This document shows, piece after piece, positions 9,686-18,499 of a DNA stretch of 64,000 nt. Position numbers and translations under genes: made by a program. Each line of letters opens with the position of its first letter. Positions within the stretch are counted from its first letter, which is position 1. Origin of the DNA: Exiguobacterium sp. s124 (lineage in GTDB: Bacteria > Bacillota > Bacilli > Exiguobacteriales > Exiguobacteriaceae); NCBI RefSeq assembly GCF_018617485.1, contig NZ_JACSKH010000001.1:1975143-2039142 (forward strand), in the 5' to 3' direction. The notes beneath the pieces are model-generated. The model did no database searches. It saw nothing but the letters and a program-made list of their open reading frames with translations, and had not been told where the DNA came from.

Positions 9686-12600
9686 TCATTCTGTAAATGG
9701 TTTGTCCTTATGACGACGTTTCGCCAAAATCAGGTAATACGCCGGCACAAGCACGAGAGTCAACACAGTCGAGAATAGAATACCCGACACGATTCCGATC
9801 GCAAGCGGTTTGAAGAGCGGATCTTCTCCAAGTGCGACTGGTAAAAGGGCAACGACTGCCGTGAGCGCTGTCAAGAGAATCGGACGAATCCGAGCCCGTC
9901 CGGCCTCATATACAGCGGTTGTGACCGGTAATCCTTCACGAATGCGTTGTTCGATAAACTCGAACAGAACGACTGCGTTCCGAACGACGATTCCCGCAAG
10001 CGATACCATCCCCATTGATGCCATGAAACTGAACGGCGTCTGTGTCACGAACAATCCGACGACCGCTCCAGCAATCGCAAGGTAAATCGTGAACAACACG
10101 AGAAGTGGTAGCGACAATGAGTTGAACTGGAATGCGATAATCAAGTAAATCAAGAACAAGACGACGACGAACAATGTCGCAAGCTCTAAGAAGAACTCGT
10201 TTTGTGTGTCGCTCGCGCCAGTCTGGTCGAACGTAATTCCTTCATCCTCTAACCCAGACTTCGCATCTTCCAACACTTGCTCAACATCTTGCTTGAACGC
10301 ATCTTCGTCCATGCCCTCACTCGCATAAATTTGGAGTGTGACCGAACGCTCCCCGTTTTCACGAGGGATTTGTTGGATTTGTTCCGTTGTCGTCTCCGTC
10401 ACAAACGTGCTGAGTGGTGCAACAGGTGGACCTGCTTCCGTTTCGACAGGAACTAAAATGTCATCAAGGGCAAGTGCTTCGCGATTCGCTTCCGCATCGA
10501 TGACAATTTTCACGTCACGCTGTTCTACCCCATCATCGAACGTGCCGATTGGAATACCGTCTGTGACGAGTCGAATTTGATCACTAATGGCTTTCGCCGT
10601 CACGCCCGCTTGTGCCATCTCCTCACGATTCAACTCGTATGTGAGGGTTTGGAACGGTTCTTTAATGTTATCGAGGACGATTGCGCCATCGATTTCTTCC
10701 AAGTCTGCTTTCACTTGGTCACGTGCAGCGACGAGCTGATCAATCGTTTCGCTACGCATCGTGAATTCGACAGGAGCCGATGCCGGCGGTCCTTGTTGTT
10801 GCGTATCTAAGAAGATTTCGGCGTCTGGATAGTCTTCACGCAACACGTTTGTGTATTTATCGATCAACTCGATGGCATCGATTTCTTCATTATCGACGCG
10901 AACGATGACTTGCCCTGTGTTTTCACCGGATTGATCGAGTCCACCCGTGAATAGACCAGGAAGTCCACCACCCGCAAAGATTGATGTTTCAACGACCCCT
11001 TCTTCTTCTTGGAATCTTGCTTCGATTTCTTCAAGTCGTGCTTCCGTCTCTTCTAAATCCGTCTGTACAGGTAACGTCACACTCGTCACCACTTCTGGAC
11101 GGTTCGCCGCCGGGAAGAACTCAAACGGCGTGAGAAGAATCAAACCATATAGCGCTGTCGTGATCACGAAACCGACAATCCCGAACGTCCATGGACGTTT
11201 CGCGACGCTTGGCAAGAGACGGTCGGCATAGAAGTTGCTGAGACGATTGAGCGGTCCGCCGAGCCAACCCGGTTCACGTTTTGATACTTTCACTTCTTTT
11301 CGGTTCAAACGATACTGTGCAATCGGCACGAGCGTCAAACTGATGACCATCGATGCCAAGACAGAGAGCGCGAGCACCGTCGGTAAGGCACGGATGAAGT
11401 TTCCGTTCGCTCCAGAGAGCAAAGTGAGCGGAAGGAAGGCGAAGACGACCGCGAGTGTCGACGTGACAATCGAGCCCCATACTTCCTTCGTTCCACGAAC
11501 TGCTCCGAGCATCGCAGAATCCCCGTTACGGTACCGTCGTAAAATATTGTCGTTGACGACAATCGCGTCATCGACCAAAATCCCCAGGGCGATGATCGCT
11601 CCGATAATCGAGATTTGGTTCAAATCGACCCCTGTGAACTGTAACGGGATCAAGGCAATCAAGAACGACAACGGAATTGCCAAACTGACGATGATTGAAC
11701 CAGAGAACGTGAGACCAATCGTTGTCACAGCAATGACGGCGATGATCGCGATAATGAATTCACGCGTCAGTGATGAGAAGATTGCATCGACTGCTTTCGC
11801 CTGTTCATAATACGGGACGAGCTCAAACCCGTCTAAATCTCCAAGACCGTCTTCCACTACCTCATTGACACGGTCTTGCATCGTCGGAATATCCAAGCCT
11901 GATTCAATCGGTACAGTGATGGAAACTGCTGGTTTTCCGTCTAATGAAACGAGATCCGTCTCACTTTTCGCCGTCTCTTCGACCGTTCCGACATCTTCTA
12001 ACAAGACGGGCTCTCTGTTAAATGAACCGACGATGACTTGCTCCATATCGTTTACATTCGTCAAGTTGTCGATTGCTAGTTGATAGATGCCTTCATCGGT
12101 CGATTGGCGACCGAGCGGTGTCGTTTTGTACTCTTCGTTGATGGCCGTCAACACATCAGGGAAGGCGAGCTGCCTTGCACCTAGTTGTTCGGAGTCGAGC
12201 GAGACGACATATTCCTGCTCCGGTAGCCCTTTGACGGTGACTCCAGTCACACCATCCGTTCGCAGAAGGTTTGATTCTAATTGCTCAATATCTGCACGAA
12301 CGTCCTCGAATGATTCACGGTCATCTGCTGTCAATAAGTACGATGCGACAGGTAATTGACCGAGTGAATCATTGACTGTCGGTGCGAGTGCGTTTTCCGG
12401 AAGCTTTGGTGTCGCATCAGACAAAGCTTGGCGTACGTTCGCCTGAAATTCTGCCTGATCGGTTCCATCTGCATACTCGACCGTAATATTCGAGAACTCT
12501 GAAGCCGAAATCGACGTCACATTCTCTACGCCTTCTAGACTGCGTAGTTCTTCTTCTAACACGCCGGTAACACTTCGTTCAACCGTTTCTGCAGTTGCAC

Positions 12601-12754
12601 CAGGATACGGTGTTTGAACGAGCACGATGTTGATTCCTGTCTCCGGAATCTCACGCTTAGGGAGCTGGAAGAACGTCAGCACACCTACGACGATTGCTAC
12701 GAGAAGAAACACGATGACCAGTTTCCCTCGTTCAATCATTTTCTCAAAAAACAT
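9686..12754 (-). CDS. RND-family efflux permease
   Basis: A 1022-residue AcrB/SwrC-type transporter. One hydrophobic helix at residues 12-28 precedes a large extracytoplasmic loop; the second cluster of helices holds ALGILVDDAIVVNDN, the proton-relay region of RND pumps; a second half repeats the plan (SLAGIVVRNAVVLFEFI). The length is normal for the family. Expected to use proton flux to expel drugs, lipids or surfactants, as SwrC does for surfactin. Transcribed alone: no membrane-fusion protein gene adjoins it. The leader just upstream can fold so that the Shine-Dalgarno (GAGGGG) is paired. Confidence 0.93.
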   Translation of the reverse strand: MFFEKMIERGKLVIVFLLVAIVVGVLTFFQLPKREIPETGINIVLVQTPYPGATAETVERSVTGVLEEELRSLEGVENVTSISASEFSNITVEYADGTDQAEFQANVRQALSDATPKLPENALAPTVNDSLGQLPVASYLLTADDRESFEDVRADIEQLESNLLRTDGVTGVTVKGLPEQEYVVSLDSEQLGARQLAFPDVLTAINEEYKTTPLGRQSTDEGIYQLAIDNLTNVNDMEQVIVGSFNREPVLLEDVGTVEETAKSETDLVSLDGKPAVSITVPIESGLDIPTMQDRVNEVVEDGLGDLDGFELVPYYEQAKAVDAIFSSLTREFIIAIIAVIAVTTIGLTFSGSIIVSLAIPLSFLIALIPLQFTGVDLNQISIIGAIIALGILVDDAIVVNDNILRRYRNGDSAMLGAVRGTKEVWGSIVTSTLAVVFAFLPLTLLSGANGNFIRALPTVLALSVLASMVISLTLVPIAQYRLNRKEVKVSKREPGWLGGPLNRLSNFYADRLLPSVAKRPWTFGIVGFVITTALYGLILLTPFEFFPAANRPEVVTSVTLPVQTDLEETEARLEEIEARFQEEEGVVETSIFAGGGLPGLFTGGLDQSGENTGQVIVRVDNEEIDAIELIDKYTNVLREDYPDAEIFLDTQQQGPPASAPVEFTMRSETIDQLVAARDQVKADLEEIDGAIVLDNIKEPFQTLTYELNREEMAQAGVTAKAISDQIRLVTDGIPIGTFDDGVEQRDVKIVIDAEANREALALDDILVPVETEAGPPVAPLSTFVTETTTEQIQQIPRENGERSVTLQIYASEGMDEDAFKQDVEQVLEDAKSGLEDEGITFDQTGASDTQNEFFLELATLFVVVLFLIYLIIAFQFNSLSLPLLVLFTIYLAIAGAVVGLFVTQTPFSFMASMGMVSLAGIVVRNAVVLFEFIEQRIREGLPVTTAVYEAGRARIRPILLTALTAVVALLPVALGEDPLFKPLAIGIVSGILFSTVLTLVLVPAYYLILAKRRHKDKPFTE

Positions 12755-12756
12755 AA

Positions 12757-12823
12757 AAACCCCTCACTTTCGGAAGATGTGCAAATACACATATGATATC
12801 TCTTCTTCATCATAGAGGGGTTT
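12757..12823 (-). promoter_or_regulatory. Structured leader over the RBS of the RND pump gene
   Basis: On the minus strand AAACCCCTC (12823-12815) is a perfect 9-base complement of GAGGGGTTT (12765-12757), and the second arm contains the Shine-Dalgarno 5 bases before the ATG. Between the arms two further small hairpins are possible: ATGAT with ATCAT, and ATGTG with CACAT. It could occlude translation or act as an attenuator, since T-rich sequence follows the stem. Function is inferred. Confidence 0.45.
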
Positions 12824-12840
12824 CCCAGTGAATTCAATCC

Positions 12841-13311
12841 TTAAGCGTGTTGCAATGTGCTGTCATGGAAACGTTTTTGAAAAGCGTATGATAATTCGAT
12901 TGACCGTTGTTTTTGCCTTGCCACTGTATGATCGGATACATGAACCTTGACCGACTCACCTGTCAAAAATTGAATAAGCGTCTGTTTTCCGTCTTTCTTG
13001 ATTGATGTCACATGTTGAAAGTTGATCCACGCACAGTCTGGACTCTCCTTTGCAATCGTCGGAAAGAAGACCGCGTCAGCATGCCAATCCATCACGACAG
13101 GTGTCTTCCGATGTGGACCGAGGACATGACGAGCGGCTTCAATTCTGCCTTGAATACTCGATCCATAGTACAAACACGCATGTTCCAACAGATCGATGGG
13201 TGATCCTTTCATCCGGGTCACGCCTTCCGGCTGATACACGAGTGTCTCCGCTTCGCCAAACTCGTTAAATACAGGAATTAAAGCTCTCGTTTCATTGGTC
13301 AATCTACTCAT
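12841..13311 (-). CDS. comK: Competence transcription factor ComK-like
   Basis: 156 residues that align along ComK: YYGSSIQGRIEA corresponds to the FFGSSYAGRK region, then TPVVMD, VFFPT and SPDCAWINFQHV, which match the core (PPIMVD, FLFPT, RPQCGWISHVHV) of the B. subtilis protein. ComK binds paired AT boxes and switches on the DNA-uptake genes. ATG at 13311 is chosen because GGGGGAT lies 8 bases upstream; an ATG at 13326 overlaps that Shine-Dalgarno. A single-gene unit with no adjoining competence genes. Confidence 0.9.
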   Translation of the reverse strand: MSRLTNETRALIPVFNEFGEAETLVYQPEGVTRMKGSPIDLLEHACLYYGSSIQGRIEAARHVLGPHRKTPVVMDWHADAVFFPTIAKESPDCAWINFQHVTSIKKDGKQTLIQFLTGESVKVHVSDHTVARQKQRSIELSYAFQKRFHDSTLQHA

Positions 13312-13403
13312 CTTTTCATCCCCCATAACGTATGTAATGACTTACACGTCATTCATACCAGGATTCCGTACGTCCTGCAAATCGACTTTTTAACATTTCC
13401 CAT

Positions 13404-13431
13404 AAAAAAACCAGCCGTTTTCTGGCTGGTT
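13404..13431 (-). terminator. Terminator after cssS
   Basis: Stem AACCAGCC (13409-13416) with GGCTGGTT (13424-13431), T run on the minus strand. Confidence 0.85.
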
Positions 13432-13438
13432 TTGAAAA

Positions 13439-14809
13439 TCAAGTATTAGATTTTAAAGCATGGTTCGGTTTAAGTCGCGGAAAATAAAATCGTACCGCAG
13501 TTCCGTCCCCTGTATTTCGAAGGGAGACTTCCCCTGTGTGAAGTGTCACAATTCGTTGGACGATAAATAAGCCGAGTCCGAACTTTCCTTGTTTGCCTCG
13601 AGAGAACTGATGGAATAAGTCGAGGCTCTCATCAACCGGCGGTCCATCATTAAAGATGATGATTTCCACGCCAGACTCGTCCCGATTCAAGTCAATCCGA
13701 ATACAAGTCTCCGCATAGCGTAGCGCGTTGTCGAGAACGTTCTCGAATGCGACCCGAATCTGTTCCCCGTCCCCGAGCATCTCTCCGCCTTCACCATTAA
13801 TTTCCCAATCAAGCTGTCCTCTCAGTTTGAAACGCGCCACAAGAAGCTCCATCAATTTATCGAGATTGATCGGTTCAAGTTTCATCTCTTGCCCTTTGAA
13901 ATATTCGAGCTTCGTCACATATAGCAAATCGACGACTTTCTTTTCGAGTCGAGATGCTTCTTCGTCAATGACCTCAGAAGAACCTTTCAAGTCCCCTGTC
14001 GGATAAATGCCATCCCCAATCGATTGGGCATATCCACGGATGACCATGATCGGTGTTTTCAAATCATGCGAAATGTTTTGAAGCAATGCCTGCTGTGCCA
14101 AATCCTGTTCTTTCAATTCTTTGCGCATGGCATCGATCGAGTGGGCCAGTTGCCCGAGCTCATCCTGACGATCCAATGGAAGTGCCGTCTCCCATTGACG
14201 ATTTGAAATCTTCTCGACCGCCCGTTCCATCTCGACGATCGGCTTCGTCAATTGGCGAGACATGAGCAGTGCTGGGATGAGTGACAACAGGCTGATCACC
14301 CCAATGAGGATCGAGATGCGCCAATACAATGTTGATACCAACTCACGTCGGTACGCATCCCACGCATAGGAAGCTTGATATACGATTGTGCCGTCATATT
14401 CATTTTGACGAATGATGTAATAGACGTCTTCCCCATCAATCGTTGTCTGATATCGCTCGACTTGACCACTTTGGTTCAACGCTTCCTGATACATCCGGTT
14501 CGTCAATTCAAGTGGAGCCGATCCGTAGATGATTCGTCCATTCGGAAGAAAAATCAATTGGTTGACCGAACGTGACTCTTGCTGGCGCCGGTCATATTCA
14601 ATCGGATTTTGCGGATAATTCTCTAACTCGTTCGTATTGCCCAAATAGTAGTCTACATCTCGTAGCGTCTCGTACACTTGTTCATCGATGAACTGGGTGA
14701 TCGAAGAGCGAATCGTGATCAAAATCATAAGCGCGAGCGTCACGATGATGAGCAGGATGAGCACCCAAATCTTCCACATGAGACGCTTCGGTTTAAGTGC
14801 GTTCATCAT
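13439..14809 (-). CDS. cssS: Secretion-stress sensor histidine kinase CssS
   Basis: A 456-residue membrane kinase. TM1 about 14-33, extracytoplasmic sensor about 34-163, TM2 about 164-183, HAMP about 185-237. The phosphate-accepting His248 lies in LLQNISHDLKTPIMVIRGYA, a stretch nearly identical to B. subtilis CssS, as is the following IGDGIYPTGDL. The ATPase motifs are ENVLDNALRYAE and FGLGLFIVQRI. CssS senses misfolded exported proteins and with CssR induces HtrA-type proteases. Its ATG overlaps the cssR stop by 4 bases (ATGA). Confidence 0.9.
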   Translation of the reverse strand: MMNALKPKRLMWKIWVLILLIIVTLALMILITIRSSITQFIDEQVYETLRDVDYYLGNTNELENYPQNPIEYDRRQQESRSVNQLIFLPNGRIIYGSAPLELTNRMYQEALNQSGQVERYQTTIDGEDVYYIIRQNEYDGTIVYQASYAWDAYRRELVSTLYWRISILIGVISLLSLIPALLMSRQLTKPIVEMERAVEKISNRQWETALPLDRQDELGQLAHSIDAMRKELKEQDLAQQALLQNISHDLKTPIMVIRGYAQSIGDGIYPTGDLKGSSEVIDEEASRLEKKVVDLLYVTKLEYFKGQEMKLEPINLDKLMELLVARFKLRGQLDWEINGEGGEMLGDGEQIRVAFENVLDNALRYAETCIRIDLNRDESGVEIIIFNDGPPVDESLDLFHQFSRGKQGKFGLGLFIVQRIVTLHTGEVSLRNTGDGTAVRFYFPRLKPNHALKSNT

Positions 14810-15468
14810 GGTCTGACGAGACGGTAACCGATACCGTAAAGCGTTTCGAGCTCAAGCCGATGCAATTTCTTACGCACGCGGCGCACCAAATCATCGACGA
14901 CACGGTCCGAACCGAAATAATCATTCCCCCATACCCCTTCGAGAATCTGTTCACGCGACAAGGCGGAACCAGGGTGTTCTAAGAAGAGAAGGAGTAAATC
15001 GAACTCTTTCGATGTCAAATCAATCTCTTCATCCCCGTGTTTGATGAGACGCTTGTCCGGATAAATCGTATACTCTCCGTACTCGATATGTTCGTTTGAT
15101 TTCGATCCGTAGACACGGTCAATCAGCTTTTTGACGCGAATGACGAGTTCTCTCGGGAGAAATGGTTTGGCAATGTAGTCATCCGATCCCATCTCAAGAC
15201 CAATGATTTTATCGATATCCTCATCCCGAGCTGAGATGAAAATCGTTGGCGTATTCGCATTGACGGCCTTAATTTGTTTTAACAATTGAAATCCGTCTAA
15301 GTCCGGCAGCATGATATCGAGCACCCATAAGTCTGGCTGGTCCGGAATGGCTTCTTGTGCGGATGTCCCGTCCGCAAATGAACGAACGTTGTATCCTTCC
15401 TGTTCTAGATACGTGACGAGCATTTTATTCAAGTTTGCTTCATCGTCGACTAAGTAGATTGTATACAT
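14806..15468 (-). CDS. cssR: Secretion-stress response regulator CssR
   Basis: A 220-residue OmpR/PhoB-type regulator. The receiver has acidic residues Asp8/Asp9, phospho-acceptor Asp51 (LWVLDIMLPD) and a KPF lysine; the C-terminal winged helix ends with DRVVDDLVRRVRKKL and YGIGYRL. DYIAKPFLPRELVIRV and the DNA-binding domain match B. subtilis CssR closely. GAGGTGA lies 7 bases before the ATG. First gene of cssR-cssS. Targets (htrA, htrB in Bacillus) are not in this window, but prsA is at 35270. Confidence 0.9.
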   Translation of the reverse strand: MYTIYLVDDEANLNKMLVTYLEQEGYNVRSFADGTSAQEAIPDQPDLWVLDIMLPDLDGFQLLKQIKAVNANTPTIFISARDEDIDKIIGLEMGSDDYIAKPFLPRELVIRVKKLIDRVYGSKSNEHIEYGEYTIYPDKRLIKHGDEEIDLTSKEFDLLLLFLEHPGSALSREQILEGVWGNDYFGSDRVVDDLVRRVRKKLHRLELETLYGIGYRLVRP

Positions 15469-15548
15469 TCAAGTCACCTCAACACGTTTTTTCTCATCAT
15501 ATCAAACAATTGTCGTGAAATGATGGGAAAGGTTTAGAGTCAAAGAAA

Positions 15549-15576
15549 AAGAAGGCAACGAAATTCGCACCTTCTT
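15549..15576 (-). terminator. Terminator after the Fur-box small gene
   Basis: Stem AAGAAGG (15549-15555) with CCTTCTT (15570-15576) and an inner CGAA/TTCG. On the minus strand the stem is followed by T-rich sequence. It abuts the stop codon of the 30-residue ORF, supporting that ORF as a real gene. Confidence 0.7.
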
Positions 15577-15668
15577 CAACGTACTGAATTTGTTCGTAAC
15601 TGTTGCGCCAAAAACGCTGTGCCCCCACTAATCAACGCCAACACTCCACTGATCATGATGATTTCCAT
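15576..15668 (-). CDS. Small membrane protein (30 residues) behind a Fur box
   Basis: A short ORF: ATG, 30 codons, TGA. GGGAGG sits 8 bases before the ATG. Residues 3-21 are hydrophobic (IIMISGVLALISGGTAFLA) and the tail is basic (QQLRTNSVR), predicting one membrane helix with the C terminus inside. A strong Fur-type palindrome overlaps the presumed start site and a terminator follows directly, so it looks like a complete iron-regulated unit. No family was recognised; it is not obviously one of the FbpA/B/C proteins. Confidence 0.6.
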   Translation of the reverse strand: MEIIMISGVLALISGGTAFLAQQLRTNSVR

Positions 15669-15682
15669 GATGTTCGCCTCCC

Positions 15683-15707
15683 GTTGATACCGATTCTCAT
15701 TATCAAC
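15683..15707 (-). promoter_or_regulatory. Fur box and promoter of the 30-residue gene
   Basis: On the minus strand GATAATGAGAATCGGTATC matches the 19-base Fur box GATAATGATAATCATTATC at 16 positions. The outer arms GTTGATA/TATCAAC (15683-15689, 15701-15707) are a perfect inverted repeat. A TATATT at 15711-15716 could be the -10, placing the box over the start site. Confidence 0.6.
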
Positions 15708-15744
15708 TTAAATATAGCATACATCCAGTTCATTGAATACAACA

Positions 15745-15772
15745 AAAAAAGTCCCGATTTGACTCGGGACTT
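15745..15772 (-). terminator. Terminator after copZ
   Basis: Stem AAGTCCCGA (15749-15757) with TCGGGACTT (15764-15772), T run on the minus strand. It ends csoR-copA-copZ. Confidence 0.9.
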
Positions 15773-15779
15773 CTCATCA

Positions 15780-15986
15780 TTATGCTTTTACGTCGTATCC
15801 TTGTTCTTCGACTGCTTCTACCATCGCTTCGCGCGTGACAGAGTCTTGGTGAATCACGTCGACCCGATGCTCTTGGAGAGATACGGTCGCTGATTCGACA
15901 CCGTTTAATTCATTTAATGCTCCCTCCACTGCAGCTTTGCAGTGATTGCATGTCATACCTTCTACTGTTAACGTTGTTTCTTTCAT
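15780..15986 (-). CDS. copZ: Copper chaperone CopZ
   Basis: 68 residues forming one heavy-metal-associated (HMA) domain with the Cu(I) ligands GMTCNHC (Cys13, Cys16). It carries cytoplasmic Cu(I) to the ATPase CopA and to CsoR. AAGGAGG lies about 9 bases before the ATG at 15986. The ATG overlaps the copA stop by 4 bases, so it is the last gene of the operon. In B. subtilis the order is copZ-copA, so the order is swapped here. Confidence 0.95.
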   Translation of the reverse strand: MKETTLTVEGMTCNHCKAAVEGALNELNGVESATVSLQEHRVDVIHQDSVTREAMVEAVEEQGYDVKA

Positions 15987-18094
15987 GATGATGATCCTCC
16001 TTGTGTTTTTAATCGTAATGCGTTCAAGACGACAGACACCGAACTGAACGCCATCGCCGCACCCGCGATCCATGGGGCAAGTAACCCCGCTGCTGCGACC
16101 GGTATGCCAAGACTATTGTAAGCGAGGGCCCAAAACAAGTTTTGACGAATGTTTTTCATCGTCAAGCGGCTCATATTCATCGCCCGACTCACACCTTCAA
16201 TGTCTTGCCCTACAATTGTAACATCCGCCGCCTCGAGCGCGACATCGGTACCACTTCCGAATGCGATCCCGACGTCTGCTACCGCAAGGGCGGGTGCATC
16301 GTTCATGCCATCCCCTACCATCGCGACACGACCTGATTTCTTCAAGCGTTCGATTTGGTCCGCCTTCTCGACAGGGAGTACCTCGGCAATGACTTGGCGA
16401 TGCGGAATCCCAAGTTCATCGGCAATCGCATAGGCAACCTCTTTCCGGTCACCGGTCAAGACGTACACCTCGCGTGTTTGACTGAGTGTCTGCACAACAT
16501 CTCGACTTTTCGGCTTCAATTGATCTTGTAGTCCGAACGCCGCGACAATCCCACTCTCATCTGCGACGTAGACCGGGGTCATCGCTCGCATCGACCAATC
16601 TGGTAAGTCGAATCCGAGCTCCTCCATCATTCGAACAGAACCGATGATGAGCTCTTCTCCATCGACAATCGCTTTGACACCACGTCCCGCTAGCTCTTCT
16701 ACTTTGGTTACGACACCGTCGCCGGGTTCACGACCGATCGCTGCAGCCAATGGGTGTGTCGATTGACGTTCTGCCATAACAGCACGTCGGAGCGACGCTT
16801 CATCTCCAAACGTTTCCACCACTTCAGGCGTACCGTTCGTCAACGTTCCTGTTTTATCGAAGACAACGATATTCGCTTCATTGAGCGATTCGAGTTGACC
16901 GCCACCTTTGAACAAGACACCTTGCTCTGCCGCTCGTCCGGTTCCGACCATGATTGATGTCGGTGTCGCCAAACCAAGCGCACATGGACAAGCGATGACG
17001 AGTACCGCAATCGATGCACGAATGGCCGTATCGATATCATTCAAGAGGAACGCCCAGACAGCGAAGGTGACGGCACTGATGGCTACGACGATCGGTACGA
17101 ACACGCCAGAGATGCGGTCGGCCTGCCGTTGAATCGGCGCCTTATCCGTTTGTGCTTGTTCGACGACACGTACGATTTGAGCGAGCATCGTCTCTTTCCC
17201 GACACGTTCTGCCCGCATGAGGATTCGGTGGGATTGGTTGATCGTTCCACCAACGACCTCGGCATCTATCGCCTTCTCTAAAGGAATCGATTCACCGGTC
17301 AACATCGATTCATCGATGACCGTCTCCCCTTCGATAATCCGTCCGTCTACCGGAATCTTCTCACCCGGACGAACAACGAGAACGTCTCCCGCTTTGACAA
17401 GTTCGACGGCGACAGACCGTTCTTCTCCGTCGACAAAGAGAATCGCTTCCTTCGCTTGAAGCGATAACAGTGACTTCAATGCATCGGTCGTCTTCTCTTT
17501 CGCTCGTCCCTCTAACCATTTCCCAAGCAATACGAGCGTGATGAGAACGGCGCTCGTTTCAAAGTAGAGATGTGGATTCATCGGGTGCACAATCATTTCA
17601 AAGATGGAGTAAAAGTATGCGGCTGACGTTCCCGTCGCGACGAGTACATCCATATTCGCCGAGCCACTCTTCAAGCTCTTATACGCCCCTTGATAAAACT
17701 GCGCCCCAATCCAGAACTGGACGGGAGTCGCCAGAGCGAATTGCCACCACGGATTCATCAGCCATGGTGCATGAAATCCGAGTCCTGGGATGTGTGTCAG
17801 CATGACGAGGAGTAACGGCGCCGACAACAAGGCAGAGATGATGACTTTCCGTTGTAATGGACGCAAATCATGCGGTGGTGCCATCTCCACTTTCGGTTCA
17901 GCTCCGTATCCGATCTTCTCGATTCGGGCGATTAGCTCTTCTTCTGTGATCCCTTCATCGACACGGATTGTTGCCGTCTCGAGCGGAAGGTTGACGGTCG
18001 CTTCGACTCCGTCCATCTTGTTCAACACTTTTTCGATTCGTGCCGAACAAGCCGCACAGGTCATTCCTTGTATGGATAACTCAACGGTTTTCAT
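15983..18094 (-). CDS. copA: Copper-exporting P1B-type ATPase CopA
   Basis: 703 residues. One N-terminal HMA domain (GMTCAAC, Cys13/Cys16), a dual-helix start near residue 90, then the P-type signature set: TGES actuator loop, metal site [13 protein letters not shown] in the membrane, phosphorylation site FDKTGT, the P1[10 protein letters not shown] motif, the hinge GDGMNDAP, and the last-helix motifs AYNS and AFSS. Pumps Cu(I) out of the cytoplasm. Shorter than B. subtilis CopA because there is only one N-terminal HMA domain instead of two. It starts 11 bases after the csoR stop. Confidence 0.96.
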   Translation of the reverse strand: MKTVELSIQGMTCAACSARIEKVLNKMDGVEATVNLPLETATIRVDEGITEEELIARIEKIGYGAEPKVEMAPPHDLRPLQRKVIISALLSAPLLLVMLTHIPGLGFHAPWLMNPWWQFALATPVQFWIGAQFYQGAYKSLKSGSANMDVLVATGTSAAYFYSIFEMIVHPMNPHLYFETSAVLITLVLLGKWLEGRAKEKTTDALKSLLSLQAKEAILFVDGEERSVAVELVKAGDVLVVRPGEKIPVDGRIIEGETVIDESMLTGESIPLEKAIDAEVVGGTINQSHRILMRAERVGKETMLAQIVRVVEQAQTDKAPIQRQADRISGVFVPIVVAISAVTFAVWAFLLNDIDTAIRASIAVLVIACPCALGLATPTSIMVGTGRAAEQGVLFKGGGQLESLNEANIVVFDKTGTLTNGTPEVVETFGDEASLRRAVMAERQSTHPLAAAIGREPGDGVVTKVEELAGRGVKAIVDGEELIIGSVRMMEELGFDLPDWSMRAMTPVYVADESGIVAAFGLQDQLKPKSRDVVQTLSQTREVYVLTGDRKEVAYAIADELGIPHRQVIAEVLPVEKADQIERLKKSGRVAMVGDGMNDAPALAVADVGIAFGSGTDVALEAADVTIVGQDIEGVSRAMNMSRLTMKNIRQNLFWALAYNSLGIPVAAAGLLAPWIAGAAMAFSSVSVVLNALRLKTQGGSSS

Positions 18095-18105
18095 GACATC
18101 CCTCC

Positions 18106-18408
18106 TTATTTTTTGATGCGGCTGACAATCGTCATCAATTCATCAATGTAAGGTTCCATGTCCTCCGTCTCACTCGCGTGAACCAAACACTTGCGCATAT
18201 GACGTTCTAACAGTTGCATCTCGACTTGCTTCAACGCAGCTTGAATGGCTGACGTCTGTGTCAAAATATCGACGCAGTATCGGTCGTTCTCGACCATCTT
18301 TTGAATTCCCCGGACTTGTCCTTCGATTCGTTTAAGACGCTTTCCGAGTGCCTCCCGCTCAGCATCATCACGTGGAACGAGTGGTTGTTCATGCAAAAAT
18401 TCATCCAT
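18106..18408 (-). CDS. csoR: Copper-sensing repressor CsoR
   Basis: A 100-residue all-helical CsoR/RcnR-type repressor. The Cu(I) ligands are all present: Cys45 (RYCVDI), His70 and Cys74 (RHMRKC). It binds a GC-rich operator in apo form and leaves when Cu(I) binds. ATG 18408 is used, with GAGGTGA 5-6 bases upstream; a GTG at 18417 would overlap that Shine-Dalgarno. Leads csoR-copA-copZ. Confidence 0.94.
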   Translation of the reverse strand: MDEFLHEQPLVPRDDAEREALGKRLKRIEGQVRGIQKMVENDRYCVDILTQTSAIQAALKQVEMQLLERHMRKCLVHASETEDMEPYIDELMTIVSRIKK

Positions 18409-18426
18409 GTTGATCACCTCACCCTT

Positions 18427-18455
18427 AATATACCCCTACCCCGTAATAGTGTCAA
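18427..18455 (-). promoter_or_regulatory. csoR-copAZ promoter with G-tract operator
   Basis: On the minus strand TTGACA (18455-18450), a 17-base spacer, then TATATT (18432-18427): a near-ideal sigma-A promoter. The spacer contains TACGGGGTAGGGGTA, the G-tract type of element bound by CsoR, so apo-CsoR would sit between -35 and -10 and copper would relieve it. Confidence 0.75.
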
Positions 18456-18465
18456 ATGAAATGAT

Positions 18466-18497
18466 AAAAAAGGGACGACTCGTAGTCACCCCCCTTT
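18466..18497 (-). terminator. Terminator after lcfB
   Basis: Imperfect hairpin around GACT-ACG-AGTC extended by G/C runs, followed on the minus strand by six T. It lies just before the csoR promoter. Confidence 0.6.
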
Positions 18498-18499
18498 AC

